Assembly (NCBI RefSeq): GCF_003399625.1
Contig: NZ_NBXA01000026.1
Span: forward strand, 62,001-126,000
Direction: 5' to 3'
DNA: 64,000 bases
From: Subtercola boreus
Lineage (GTDB): Bacteria; Actinomycetota; Actinomycetes; Actinomycetales; Microbacteriaceae
Position 1 is the first letter of the stretch; every line of letters starts with the position of its first letter. Both the position numbers and the translations under genes were made by a program. Shown here piece after piece: positions 46,232-54,252 of the stretch. The notes under the pieces were generated by a model. That model made no database searches. It had not been told where the DNA came from and worked only from the letters and a program-made list of their open reading frames with translations.

Positions 46232-46261
46232 ACTTTAGGGGTGCTGCTGGCACTCGGTCAA
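46232..46261 (-). promoter_or_regulatory. groES promoter
   Basis: On the reverse strand TTGACC (46256-46261) and TAAAGT (46232-46237) are 18 bases apart. The -35 box lies in the spacer of the upstream CIRCE element. Confidence 0.65.
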
Positions 46262-46274
46262 CCTGAGTGCCAGC
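46246..46274 (-). promoter_or_regulatory. CIRCE-like element 2 over the groES -35 box
   Basis: GCTGGCACTC, nine bases, GAGTGCCAGC: a perfect 10-bp inverted repeat with the CIRCE core CACTC-N9-GAGTG. HrcA bound here would block RNA polymerase. Confidence 0.75.
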
Positions 46275-46292
46275 GCCTCGCACCCCCGCCTC

Positions 46293-46298
46293 TAAACT
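46293..46298 (+). promoter_or_regulatory. -10 element for leaderless methyltransferase gene
   Basis: TAAACT lies 6 bases before the ATG at 46305. Confidence 0.5.
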
Positions 46299-46304
46299 TG
46301 GCCC

Positions 46305-47495
46305 ATGCAGAGAACTGAGCTCGAACAGCTGATGACGGCCGAGGGGCTGAACCTGCTCGACTCGCTTCCGCCCTACACGAACGGGGCGAACATCGTGCGC
46401 TCGGTGGCCGATCTCCGGAAGCGCGGCTACTCCGCGGCCCTGGTCGGCGCCGTCATGACCCAAGCCCGCCTGAGAGCCCGTGCGACCGGCAAATTCGGCG
46501 ACTTCGCCGACCGGATGCTCTTCACAGAGGCCGGGCTCGAACAGGCCACACGCCTCAGTGTCGCGTCGCTGCACGCGGGGCGGTTCCGCAGGGCTGGCAT
46601 TGCCCGCGTCGCCGACCTCGGCTGCGGCATCGGGGCGGATGCGCTGGCCTTCGCCGGCCTCGGCCTCGACGTCGTCGCGGTGGAACGGGACGAGGTCACC
46701 GCTGCCATCGCCTCCTACAATCTGGCCCCCTTCGACACCGCCACGGTGGAACACGGCGACGCGGAGTCGTTCGACACCTCCCGGGTCGACGGCCTCTACT
46801 TCGACCCGGCCCGGCGCACTGCCGGCCACACCAACACCTCGCGCCTCACCGACCCCGCCGACTACAGCCCGTCGCTCGATCATGTCTTCGGCCTCGCCGA
46901 ACGGATGCCCGTGGGAGTCAAACTCGGCCCCGGGCTCGACCGCGACCTGCTGCCGGCGGATGCGGAAGCCCAGTGGGTCTCCGTCGACGGGCACGTGGTG
47001 GAGACGGGACTCTGGTTCGGCCCCCTGGCGCGGGACGGCATCCGGAGGTCGGCGCTCGTCATCGCGAAGGGGCGGAGCGACGAACTGCACGCCGCGGAAG
47101 ACTCCGAAGACGTCGACGCCGGTGCGCTCGGGGAGTATCTGTACGAGCCCGACGGGAGCGTCATCCGGGCTCGCCTGATCGGCGACCTCGCCCGGAGCCT
47201 CGGCGCCCGGATGGTGGCGGAACAGATCGCCTACCTGACCGCCGACAGCCTGATCGAGACGCCGTTCGCGTCAGCATTCCGGGTGCGGGCGGTGTTCCCG
47301 TTCGCCATTCCTGCGCTGAAGAAGGAGCTGAAGGCCCAGGGGATCGGCCGCCTCGAGATCAAGAAACGGGGAGTCGACATCGATCCTCAGACGCTCCGCC
47401 CCAGACTCGCCCTGCAGGGCTCGGAGGAGGCGACGCTGTTCGTCACACGGGTGGCGGGGCGGCACACGGCGATCCTGGCCGACCGACTGGGCTGA
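46305..47495 (+). CDS. Class I SAM-dependent methyltransferase with THUMP-like C-terminal domain
   Basis: A 396-residue protein. A helical N-terminal part (residues 1-90) precedes a Rossmann methyltransferase core with the SAM loop VADLGCGIGADALAFAG, the acidic VVAVERDEVT strand end, and YFDPARRTAG, which resembles the (D/N)PP-type catalytic motif. The C-terminal 80 residues, with IKKRGVDIDPQTLRPRLAL, match the THUMP-like domain found in a family of actinobacterial methyltransferases, suggesting an RNA substrate. Target is unknown. It diverges from groES and is convergent with the DUF4190 genes across a strong terminator. Confidence 0.83.
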   Translation: MQRTELEQLMTAEGLNLLDSLPPYTNGANIVRSVADLRKRGYSAALVGAVMTQARLRARATGKFGDFADRMLFTEAGLEQATRLSVASLHAGRFRRAGIARVADLGCGIGADALAFAGLGLDVVAVERDEVTAAIASYNLAPFDTATVEHGDAESFDTSRVDGLYFDPARRTAGHTNTSRLTDPADYSPSLDHVFGLAERMPVGVKLGPGLDRDLLPADAEAQWVSVDGHVVETGLWFGPLARDGIRRSALVIAKGRSDELHAAEDSEDVDAGALGEYLYEPDGSVIRARLIGDLARSLGARMVAEQIAYLTADSLIETPFASAFRVRAVFPFAIPALKKELKAQGIGRLEIKKRGVDIDPQTLRPRLALQGSEEATLFVTRVAGRHTAILADRLG

Positions 47496-47519
47496 GATGC
47501 GGTGCTGGCGCCGTCACAC

Positions 47520-47557
47520 GCGAAAGGGCGCCCGGCCGAAGCCGGACGCCCTTTCGC
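47520..47557. terminator. Bidirectional hairpin terminator
   Basis: GCGAAAGGGCG (47520-47530) pairs with CGCCCTTTCGC (47547-47557), with an inner CCGGC-CGAA-GCCGG hairpin. It lies between convergent genes and has an A/T-rich edge on both strands. Confidence 0.85.
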
Positions 47558-47567
47558 AAAGAGGGTC

Positions 47568-48182
47568 TCAGTACGTGTAGTTGTAGTTGTTGCTGTTGTT
47601 CACGCTCACCGCGATGGCGATGATGAATCCCACGATGAGCACGATCGACAGCAGCACGCCGACGAACCCGACGATGATCGCTGTCAGCCAGAAGCCCTTG
47701 GCGGCAGGCTCCTTGCGCCGACCGATGAAGCCGAGCACAACACCGGCGACGGAGAAGATGAATCCGCCGATGCCGATGCTGACGGCGGAGATCAGGATGC
47801 CGACGATCGCGGCGATGAAGCCGATCAGGCTGAGCACAGCCGTCTTCGCGGGGGCGGGAGCGCCGTAGGCGGGTGCACCCGGTGCGCCGTATCCGGGGGC
47901 GCTCGGAGCGCTGTACGCGGGGGCGGCGGGCGGCGCGGGAGCGGCAGGCGCGAAGGCGGGGGGTGCCGGCGGAACATCCTTCGCAAGCGGCACGCCAGCA
48001 GGCGCGGCCGGAGCCGAGTACGCCGGCGCCACGGGGGGCGCGGGAGGAGCAGTCGGCGGGGCCGGCGGCGCAGTCGGCGCCTCGCTCGGGGTGGGGGGTT
48101 GTGGGGGCGTGTCTGAGCCCTGGATGGGCGGCACAGCCGGGTGGGAGGTGCCCTCGCCGGTGGGGTTCTGGGGATCGGTCAT
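47568..48182 (-). CDS. DUF4190 membrane protein with long Pro/Ala-rich N-terminus
   Basis: A 204-residue protein. Residues 1-110 are low-complexity, dominated by Pro, Ala and Tyr (PPAPPAFAPAAPAPPAAPAY). Two hydrophobic helices follow (VLSLIGFIAAIVGILISAVSIGIGG and FWLTAIIVGFVGVLLSIVLIVGF), separated by the basic loop GRRKEPAAKG, as in the DUF4190 family. The protein ends with Asn/Tyr residues. Function is unknown; the disordered region probably faces the cytoplasm. It resembles the neighbouring 92-residue gene, which suggests a duplication. Confidence 0.72.
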   Translation of the reverse strand: MTDPQNPTGEGTSHPAVPPIQGSDTPPQPPTPSEAPTAPPAPPTAPPAPPVAPAYSAPAAPAGVPLAKDVPPAPPAFAPAAPAPPAAPAYSAPSAPGYGAPGAPAYGAPAPAKTAVLSLIGFIAAIVGILISAVSIGIGGFIFSVAGVVLGFIGRRKEPAAKGFWLTAIIVGFVGVLLSIVLIVGFIIAIAVSVNNSNNYNYTY

Positions 48183-48295
48183 GGTGACGGTTCCTTCCGG
48201 TTGTTCGTTCGTCAGTTGTGAGAACTACTCCGAGCCTAGCGAGAAGCGCCTCACCGGCGGCACCATCCGCCGGTGGCGAAGCGTTCTGCCAGCTG

Positions 48296-48574
48296 CTAGT
48301 AGTTGCTCGACACCGAGGCAGCTCCGACAACCGCCACGACGAAGATGATGTAGATGACCAGCAGTACCAGCTCGACGAAGCCGATGATGATCGCCGCAAG
48401 GGCGAGACCCCGGCCGGCTTCACCGGTCTTCTTGACCTGGTTGAGCCCGATGAAGCCGAGCACGATCCCGATGACTGTGAAGCCGATGATCGAGACGACG
48501 AGCGCCACGATCGAGATGACATTCGTCTTACGGGCGGGAGCTCCGGGGGCGGAATACGAGGCGGGTGTGGTCAT
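48296..48574 (-). CDS. Small DUF4190 membrane protein
   Basis: A 92-residue protein with a short Pro/Ala N-terminus and two helices (ISIVALVVSIIGFTVIGIVLGFIGL and LALAAIIIGFVELVLLVIYIIFVVAVVG) separated by NQVKKTGEAGRG, the usual DUF4190 layout. ATG 48574 has AAGGAG upstream, preferred over an ATG nine codons earlier. It lies 113 bases before the larger DUF4190 gene and 66 bases past the tsaD stop, after a terminator hairpin. The function is unknown. Confidence 0.75.
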   Translation of the reverse strand: MTTPASYSAPGAPARKTNVISIVALVVSIIGFTVIGIVLGFIGLNQVKKTGEAGRGLALAAIIIGFVELVLLVIYIIFVVAVVGAASVSSNY

Positions 48575-48614
48575 GGTTGATCTCCTTCGTTGGTGCTTCA
48601 TCGTGGCAGGAACG

Positions 48615-48644
48615 CTGAGCGGCTGTCAACGACGAGCCGCTCAG
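48615..48644 (-). terminator. Hairpin terminator overlapping the tsaD stop
   Basis: CTGAGCGGCT (48615-48624) pairs perfectly with AGCCGCTCAG (48635-48644), 10-base loop. The right arm contains the tsaD stop codon. Confidence 0.65.
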
Positions 48645-49705
48645 ACGACCTGGATGTCGGTCACGGGAAGGGTGGAGTCCGCCCCGAAGTCGAGCCCCGA
48701 CGGCGCGTGCCCGCGGAGGATCAGCTGCGCGCCGAGCGCCGCGATCATCGCCCCGTTGTCGGTGCAGAGCGAGAGCGGCGGGATGCGGAGCGCCACGCCG
48801 GCCGCCGCACTCCGTTCCGTCGCCAGCTCACGCACCCGGGCGTTCGCCACGACCCCGCCTCCCAGCAGCAGCCGCGGCACGCCGAGGTCGGCGCATGCCG
48901 CCAGGGCCTTCGTCACCAGCACATCGGCGACAGCCTCACGGAAACTCGCCGCGACATCCGCCACCGGCACCTCCTCGCCCCGGTCGCCGCGCGCTTCGAC
49001 CCAGCGGGCCACGGCCGTCTTCAGCCCGGAGAACGAGAAGTCGTAGCGGTGCTTCTCACGGTCCTTCGGCAGGCTGAGACCGCGCGGGAACCGGATAGCC
49101 TTCGGGTTGCCGCCGATCGCCACCCTGTCGATGTGCGGACCGCCGGGGTAGGGCAGGCCAAGCACCCGCGCCACCTTGTCGAACGCCTCACCTGCCGCGT
49201 CGTCGATGGTCTCGCCGAGAAGCTCCACGTCGGCGACCAGGTCGCGCACGAGCAGCAGCGAGGTGTGTCCGCCCGACACCAGCAGGGCGACGGTCGGGTA
49301 TTCCAGCGGTTCGGAGTCGGGCGTGACGAGATCCACTCCCACATGCCCGACCAGGTGGTTCACCGCGTAGAGCGGCTTGCCGGTCGAGAGCGCCAACGCC
49401 TTCGCTGCGGCCACGCCCACCATCAGTGCGCCCGAGAGCCCCGGCCCGCAGGTGACCGCGATCGCGTCGATGTCGTCGAACGTCAGCTGCGCTTCGGCAA
49501 GGGCGGCACGGATGGTCGGAGTGAGCGCCTCGAGATGGGCCCGTGCGGCGATCTCGGGAACCACTCCCCCGTAGCGGGCGTGTTCGTCCATCGACGACGC
49601 GATCGCGTTGGCGAGCAGGGTCGTGCCGCGCACGATCCCGATCCCGGTCTCGTCACACGAAGTCTCGATGCCGAGCACGACGGGCTGGCGGATGGAGTCT
49701 GTCAC
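48641..49705 (-). CDS. tsaD: tRNA t6A threonylcarbamoyltransferase TsaD
   Basis: A 354-residue ASKHA-fold enzyme that moves threonylcarbamoyl from TC-AMP to A37 of ANN-decoding tRNAs. It opens [17 protein letters not shown]; the metal histidines are in the HxxxH motif NHLVGH, and [29 protein letters not shown] and [16 protein letters not shown] are all present. GTG start overlaps the rimI stop by four bases. It is the last gene of a coupled block that also supplies TsaB and TsaE, so all dedicated late t6A proteins except TsaC are together. Confidence 0.97.
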   Translation of the reverse strand: MTDSIRQPVVLGIETSCDETGIGIVRGTTLLANAIASSMDEHARYGGVVPEIAARAHLEALTPTIRAALAEAQLTFDDIDAIAVTCGPGLSGALMVGVAAAKALALSTGKPLYAVNHLVGHVGVDLVTPDSEPLEYPTVALLVSGGHTSLLLVRDLVADVELLGETIDDAAGEAFDKVARVLGLPYPGGPHIDRVAIGGNPKAIRFPRGLSLPKDREKHRYDFSFSGLKTAVARWVEARGDRGEEVPVADVAASFREAVADVLVTKALAACADLGVPRLLLGGGVVANARVRELATERSAAAGVALRIPPLSLCTDNGAMIAALGAQLILRGHAPSGLDFGADSTLPVTDIQVV

Positions 49706-50220
49706 GCGGCACCTCCGGCCGGAAGGTCGAGTCGCATGACGACCGCGTCGACGTCATCGGGCTGGTAGTACCCGCGGCGCACTCCGATGGGCAGGAACCC
49801 GAGGTTCTCGTAGAGCGTCTGGGCACCCGGATTGTCGGCACGCACCTCGAGGAACAGTCGCCTGGCACCCCGCGAGACCGCCTCGGCGATCAGGGTGGTC
49901 ATCATCAGCCGTGCGAGGCCGCGCCGCCGCGCATCCGGAGCAACGGCGATGGTCTGGATGTCGGCATCCGCTGCTCCCCGTGCGCTCATCAGCCCGGCGT
50001 ACCCGCTGAGGGCGGTCGTGGGGCCGTCGCCCGGTCGTGTGGCGACCAGGTAGCGACAGTAGGCCTGCGACAGGTCGCCGAGCATCATCGCCCGGGACCA
50101 CGCGTCGTTCTCGAACGTCGCGGTCTCGAGTTGCATGATGGCGTCGACGTCGTCGGGTGTGGCGACGCGCAGCACGAACTGCTCGCTCACCGGCTGCTCG
50201 CTCACCGTTTCCGCGCTCAC
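49702..50220 (-). CDS. rimI: Ribosomal protein S18-alanine N-acetyltransferase-like GNAT
   Basis: A 172-residue GNAT protein. The acetyl-CoA site reads [27 protein letters not shown] with the R-x-x-G-x-A motif, followed by [21 protein letters not shown] and [21 protein letters not shown], all standard RimI features. RimI proteins acetylate the N-terminus of S18 and other proteins. Its place between tsaB and tsaD, overlapping both by four bases, is conserved in actinobacteria. Start is GTG. Confidence 0.9.
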   Translation of the reverse strand: MSAETVSEQPVSEQFVLRVATPDDVDAIMQLETATFENDAWSRAMMLGDLSQAYCRYLVATRPGDGPTTALSGYAGLMSARGAADADIQTIAVAPDARRRGLARLMMTTLIAEAVSRGARRLFLEVRADNPGAQTLYENLGFLPIGVRRGYYQPDDVDAVVMRLDLPAGGAA

Positions 50221-50861
50221 TGGGTCACCCGCTTCACTCCGGTCGGCACCGTCACGTCGGGCGAGCGGAGGTAGAGCGCTTCGTCGGGGGCGAAGGGTCC
50301 GTTCGAATCGAGCAGGCCGAGAGCGACGACACCGAGCTGCCCGGCCGAGACGTGGGCGCCATCGGTTCTGCGGGCGTCGAGGTGCGGGAGGTCATCCGGC
50401 TTCGACAGGCCCGGCCCGCCGAGCCTCACCGGCGCCGCGGCGAGGTCGTAGAGCGACCAGTAGACCTCGTGCCGGCGGGCATCCGTCACGACCAGAAGCT
50501 CGCCGGTACGGCCATCGGATGCCTCGGCGAGCGCGATCGCGTCATGACTGATCACCGGCAGCACCGGCACGCCCGCCCCCAGGGCGAACACGCGCGCGGC
50601 GGCGATGCCGACCCGGAGCCCGGTGAATGGCCCGGGGCCCATTCCCGCGACGACACCGGTGAGCTCCCGCACCTCAACTCTGGCCTCTGCGAGCGCCCGT
50701 TCGATCAGCCGCCCGATCACCTCGGCATGCTTCATCGTGTCGAATCCGTCGGCCTGGCTGAGCACCCTCGGGTTCTGGATGCCTGCCCCACCCCGCACGA
50801 CGGCCACGCTCGTGCCGGCCGACGTGTCGATCGCCAGCAGCAGCTCGGGTCGGCCGGTCAT
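50217..50861 (-). CDS. tsaB: t6A synthesis scaffold protein TsaB
   Basis: A 214-residue inactive TsaD paralogue that forms the TsaB-TsaD-TsaE complex. It begins with LLLAIDTSAGTSVAVVRGG and has the KHAEVIGRLIERALAEA helix and GPGPFTGLRVGIAAARVFALG. The Arg/His-rich TDARRHEVYWSLYD segment is also typical. It overlaps both the racemase-tsaE fusion gene (upstream) and rimI (downstream) by four bases. Confidence 0.93.
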   Translation of the reverse strand: MTGRPELLLAIDTSAGTSVAVVRGGAGIQNPRVLSQADGFDTMKHAEVIGRLIERALAEARVEVRELTGVVAGMGPGPFTGLRVGIAAARVFALGAGVPVLPVISHDAIALAEASDGRTGELLVVTDARRHEVYWSLYDLAAAPVRLGGPGLSKPDDLPHLDARRTDGAHVSAGQLGVVALGLLDSNGPFAPDEALYLRSPDVTVPTGVKRVTQ

Positions 50862-52633
50862 CTGCGTACTTCCGTGCTGCGGAGCGTGCCGCGCCGGTAC
50901 AGGGTGAGCTGGCGCGGCTCGATGGGCTCGTCGACGTCGGCCTCGCCCGAGTCGCTCTCACCGGGCGACACCGCGGCCCCGTGCGGCCGTTCGATCACGA
51001 GCTCGAGGTACCCGTCGACCAGGCGTTCAACCATGCCCGAACCCCACTCCACGACCACGATCGAGTGCGCGAAGTCGATGTCGAGGTCGTCGAGCTCCGC
51101 CGCGCTGCCGAGCCGGTAGGCGTCGACGTGCACCAGCGGAACCCCGGTCGCGCGATTCGGGTGTGTGCGGGCGAGAACGAACGTCGGGCTGGTGACGGAG
51201 CCCCGCACTCCCAGCCCCTCGCCGAGGCCGCGCGTGAACGTCGTCTTGCCCGCCCCGAGCTCACCGGTGAGCACGAGCACATCCCCGGCGCGGAGCCGGC
51301 CTGCGAACTCCACACCGAACGCGTGCATCCGCTCGGGGTCGGCGATCTCCCACGACTCGTCGGTGACGTACTCGCGCACCACACGCGGACCGACCCGGGC
51401 CACGATCTCGTCGCCGATCGTCTGCGCCCAGCCCGCCCATTCCTCGGCCGTCGGCACACTCGCGCGCTCACCATCCGTCCCGAAACCGTGCGGCTCCTCG
51501 CCGAACACGACGACCTCGTCGCCCACCGAGACGGGTGCGTCGCCGACATCCACCACGATCTGGTCCATTGCCACCCGCCCCGCAACACGGTGCCGGAGGC
51601 CATCGATCCACACCTCGCCGTGGCCGCTGGAGGCCCGGGGAATCCCATCCGCATAGCCGAGCGGAACCAGCGCCAGCGTTGTCTCGCGATCGGTGCGATA
51701 GTCGAATCCGTACGACACTCCGTGCCCGGCCGCCACGCGCTTCACCGAGACCACCGGTGCCACCAACGTCATCACCGGCCGGAGCCCGAGCTCCACGGCC
51801 GTCTCGTCGTCGAACGGGGAGACCCCGTAGGCGGCGATACCGAAGCGCACCATGTCGAAGCGTGCCTCGGGCATCCGGATTCCCGCAGAACTCGCCGCGA
51901 GGTGCAGCTTCAACGGCGGAGCGTCGAGCCCGCGCGCGACGTCGACCGCCGCGCGGAACTGCTCGAGCGCGTCCCTGTCGTCGGCCGGTGAGGCATCTGC
52001 CAGATGCGACCAGGCCGCGAACAGCTCGAGCAGGCCCTGCTCGTGCAGCTCCCGCGCGCGGAGCACGAGCCCCGGCCAGTCCTCGACGGTCGCGCCGTTG
52101 CGGTGGAGCCCCGTGTCGATCTTGAGGTGCACCCGCGCCGGTGCCGGCAGCGCGCTGCCCTCTGCGCCCGCGTCGCCGCCCGCACCCGCACCCGCTCCGC
52201 CACCCGCGTGCGCGCTGCCACCCGCACCCGCACCGCCACCCGTGCCGCCAGTCGATCCGGACGCCATCCGAACGAGCCGCGCCCGCGCCTCCGCGATCCG
52301 CTCCAGCTGCCAGAGGGCCGACACGCCGAGGTCGATCCCCCCTGCGACCGCCCCGTCGAAGTCGGCATCGGGAGCGTGCATCCAGGCGAAGATCGGCACC
52401 GTGAACCCGGCGTCCCGGAGCTCGAGGGCTGCCGGGATGTCGAGCACCGCAAGGGCGGTCGCCCCGGCCTCGAGCGCCGCACCCGCGAGTTCGATCATCC
52501 CGTGCCCGTAGGCGTCGGCCTTGACCGCGAGCATCGTCTCGGCCGGGTACGCGAGCGCTGCCAGCGTTCGCACGTTGTGTCGGAACGCGTCGAGGTTGAT
52601 CCGCGCAACGCGCTCGGGTGCTGCTGCACTCAT
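50858..52633 (-). CDS. Alanine racemase fused to TsaE ATPase
   Basis: A 591-residue bifunctional chain. Residues 1-420 are a fold type III alanine racemase: PLP Lys38 in AVKADAYGHG, substrate-side Tyr308 in VSYGFDYRT, and LGYADGIPRA. Residues 125-165 are a Gly/Ala-rich insertion before RVHLKIDTGLHRNG. Residues 422-591 are the TsaE P-loop ATPase of t6A synthesis: P-loop GELGAGKT (457-464), SVTSPTFVLARTH, VHVDAYRLGS and VVVEWGSGM. The join falls exactly where an ordinary racemase ends. ATG 52633 overlaps the stop of the preceding racemase gene and has GGAGG upstream. Both halves look catalytically complete. Confidence 0.9.
   Translation of the reverse strand: MSAAAPERVARINLDAFRHNVRTLAALAYPAETMLAVKADAYGHGMIELAGAALEAGATALAVLDIPAALELRDAGFTVPIFAWMHAPDADFDGAVAGGIDLGVSALWQLERIAEARARLVRMASGSTGGTGGGAGAGGSAHAGGGAGAGAGGDAGAEGSALPAPARVHLKIDTGLHRNGATVEDWPGLVLRARELHEQGLLELFAAWSHLADASPADDRDALEQFRAAVDVARGLDAPPLKLHLAASSAGIRMPEARFDMVRFGIAAYGVSPFDDETAVELGLRPVMTLVAPVVSVKRVAAGHGVSYGFDYRTDRETTLALVPLGYADGIPRASSGHGEVWIDGLRHRVAGRVAMDQIVVDVGDAPVSVGDEVVVFGEEPHGFGTDGERASVPTAEEWAGWAQTIGDEIVARVGPRVVREYVTDESWEIADPERMHAFGVEFAGRLRAGDVLVLTGELGAGKTTFTRGLGEGLGVRGSVTSPTFVLARTHPNRATGVPLVHVDAYRLGSAAELDDLDIDFAHSIVVVEWGSGMVERLVDGYLELVIERPHGAAVSPGESDSGEADVDEPIEPRQLTLYRRGTLRSTEVRR
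52137..52258 (-). repeat. Low-complexity Gly/Ala coding insertion in the racemase domain
   Basis: The plus strand is a run of CCCGCACCCG/CCGCCACCCG-like units coding Gly, Ala and Ser for about 40 residues. The first racemase has only a short insertion (GAGEPVPGADGTG) at the same place. Confidence 0.65.
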
Positions 52634-53880
52634 GACGTGTACCTCCGCTCGAATCGCGGGCCGATACGGGTCACGATCTCGTAGTTGATGGTCTCGGCGG
52701 CCCTCGCCCAGTCGTCGGCCGACGGATGCCCGTCTGCCGGATCCCCGAACAGCACCACTCGGTCGCCCACCTCGACGGGTTCGTCGTGCACGTCGGCCAC
52801 GAACTGGTCCATCGCGATGCGCCCCGAGACGCGGTGGAGGCCGCCCCGGATCCACACCGGTGCGCGGTTCGAGCCGAGCCGCGGGATCCCGTCGGCGTAG
52901 CCCAGCCCCACCAGCGCCAGCGTGGACTCCCCCGCGGTGCGGTACGTGTACCCATACGACACGGCGCTGTCTGCCGGAACCCGCTTCACCGAGATCACTC
53001 GCCCCTCGACCCGCATGGCAGGCCGCAGCCCGAGATCGGCCGAGGTGGCGTCGTCGAACGGCGAGAGTCCGTACATCCCGATGCCGAGTCGCACCATCGT
53101 CAAACGGGTCTCGGGCAGTCTCAGCGTCGCTGCCGTCGAGGCGAGGTGGATGACCGTGGGCTCGATCCCGGCCGCGCGAGCCTCCTCGACGGCGGCCGCC
53201 AGCAGCCGGAGCTGCGCACGATCCTCGTCATCGTTCGCGTTCGACAGGTGGCTGAAGATGCCCGTGACCGTGAGCACCCCGGCCTGCTGCAACTCGGCGG
53301 CACGACCGAACAGCGCGGCCCACTCGCTCCGCTCGGCACCGTTCCGGCCGAGACCGGTGTCGAGCTTCAGCTGCACCCGTGCCGCGGTCTGGCCCGTGCC
53401 ATCCGCGCCGGGCACCGGCTCGCCCGCGCCATCCGCGACTACCCCTCGCACCGCCTCGACGGCCCGCGCCACCGCCTCCAGCTGAGCCACCGAGCTCACC
53501 CCGACGTCGATCCCGCGGAGGACCGCCTCATCGAACCGGGCGTTCGAGCCGTGCAGCCAGGCCAGAACGGGAACGTCGAGTCCGGCATCCCGGAGCGCCA
53601 CCGCCTCGTCGACATCGGCCACCCCGAGCCAGGTCGCACCCGCCTCCACAGCCGCCCGCGCGACCTCGACGGCGCCGTGACCGTACCCGTTCGCCTTGAC
53701 GACCGCCATGACGGCGGTGCCCGGCCCGACGAGCGTGGCGACGGTGCGCACATTGTGCCGGATCGCACCGAGGTCGACGGCGGCGAGCCGGAACGGTTGC
53801 TGCTCGGCCTCGTGCTGCGACGGGGCACGCCTGTCTGCCACCACCCCTGACGGACCCGACACCGTTTCGTCGTCACTCAT
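52630..53880 (-). CDS. alr: Alanine racemase
   Basis: A 416-residue PLP enzyme making D-alanine for peptidoglycan. The PLP lysine is K62 in VVKANGYGHG and the second catalytic residue is the Tyr in VSYGYTYRT; KLDTGLGRNG, HLASTAATLRLPE, RLGIGMYGLSPF and GLGYADGIPRLG are all intact. An N-terminal extension of about 28 polar residues precedes the barrel. It stands directly before a second racemase fused to TsaE, with which it shares clear similarity over the full length. Four-base overlaps on both sides (acpS before, alr-tsaE after) place it within a single coupled operon. Confidence 0.94.
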   Translation of the reverse strand: MSDDETVSGPSGVVADRRAPSQHEAEQQPFRLAAVDLGAIRHNVRTVATLVGPGTAVMAVVKANGYGHGAVEVARAAVEAGATWLGVADVDEAVALRDAGLDVPVLAWLHGSNARFDEAVLRGIDVGVSSVAQLEAVARAVEAVRGVVADGAGEPVPGADGTGQTAARVQLKLDTGLGRNGAERSEWAALFGRAAELQQAGVLTVTGIFSHLSNANDDEDRAQLRLLAAAVEEARAAGIEPTVIHLASTAATLRLPETRLTMVRLGIGMYGLSPFDDATSADLGLRPAMRVEGRVISVKRVPADSAVSYGYTYRTAGESTLALVGLGYADGIPRLGSNRAPVWIRGGLHRVSGRIAMDQFVADVHDEPVEVGDRVVLFGDPADGHPSADDWARAAETINYEIVTRIGPRFERRYTS

Positions 53881-54236
53881 CGCACACCACCCTCGCCCAC
53901 CACGAATGCACAGGCTGAGTCTCCGTCGTGGCTCAACGAGAGATGCAGCGTGTCGATCCCGTGCGCCGCCACCGACTCGGCAGCGTAGCCCGCAAGCCTG
54001 AACGACGGCCGCCCGAGTTCGTCGGAGACCACCTCCACGTCGTGCCAGCGGAACCCGGTGGGGTCGCCGACCGCCTTCACCAACGCCTCCTTCGCCGCAA
54101 ATCTCGCGGCCAGGGAACGCAGGGAGAGGGAGCGTTCGCTCTCAGCGAACAGGCGTTCCACTAGCGCCGGAGTGCGCGTCAGCTGGCGCTTGAATCGCGG
54201 CACATCGACGATGTCGACGCCGACACCGATGATCAC
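53877..54236 (-). CDS. acpS: Holo-[acyl-carrier-protein] synthase
   Basis: A 119-residue phosphopantetheinyl transferase that activates ACP with CoA. The metal-binding motifs are clear: GVGVDIVDVPRFKRQL at the N-terminus and RSLAARFAAKEALVKAVGDP in the middle, followed by LHLSLSHDGDSACAFVV. GTG 54236 gives the standard MIIGVGVDIV N-terminus. It begins 16 bases after the glmS stop and overlaps the alr start by four bases, making it the first member of the six-gene coupled run to tsaD. Confidence 0.95.
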   Translation of the reverse strand: MIIGVGVDIVDVPRFKRQLTRTPALVERLFAESERSLSLRSLAARFAAKEALVKAVGDPTGFRWHDVEVVSDELGRPSFRLAGYAAESVAAHGIDTLHLSLSHDGDSACAFVVGEGGVR

Positions 54237-54252
54237 GAGTCCAGGCTCCCGG

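Noticed and set aside
50858-52855. Longer start at 52855 for the alr-tsaE fusion
   Set aside because: It would add 74 residues that are out of frame with the upstream racemase gene and have no homology; ATG 52633 has GGAGG and gives a normal racemase start.
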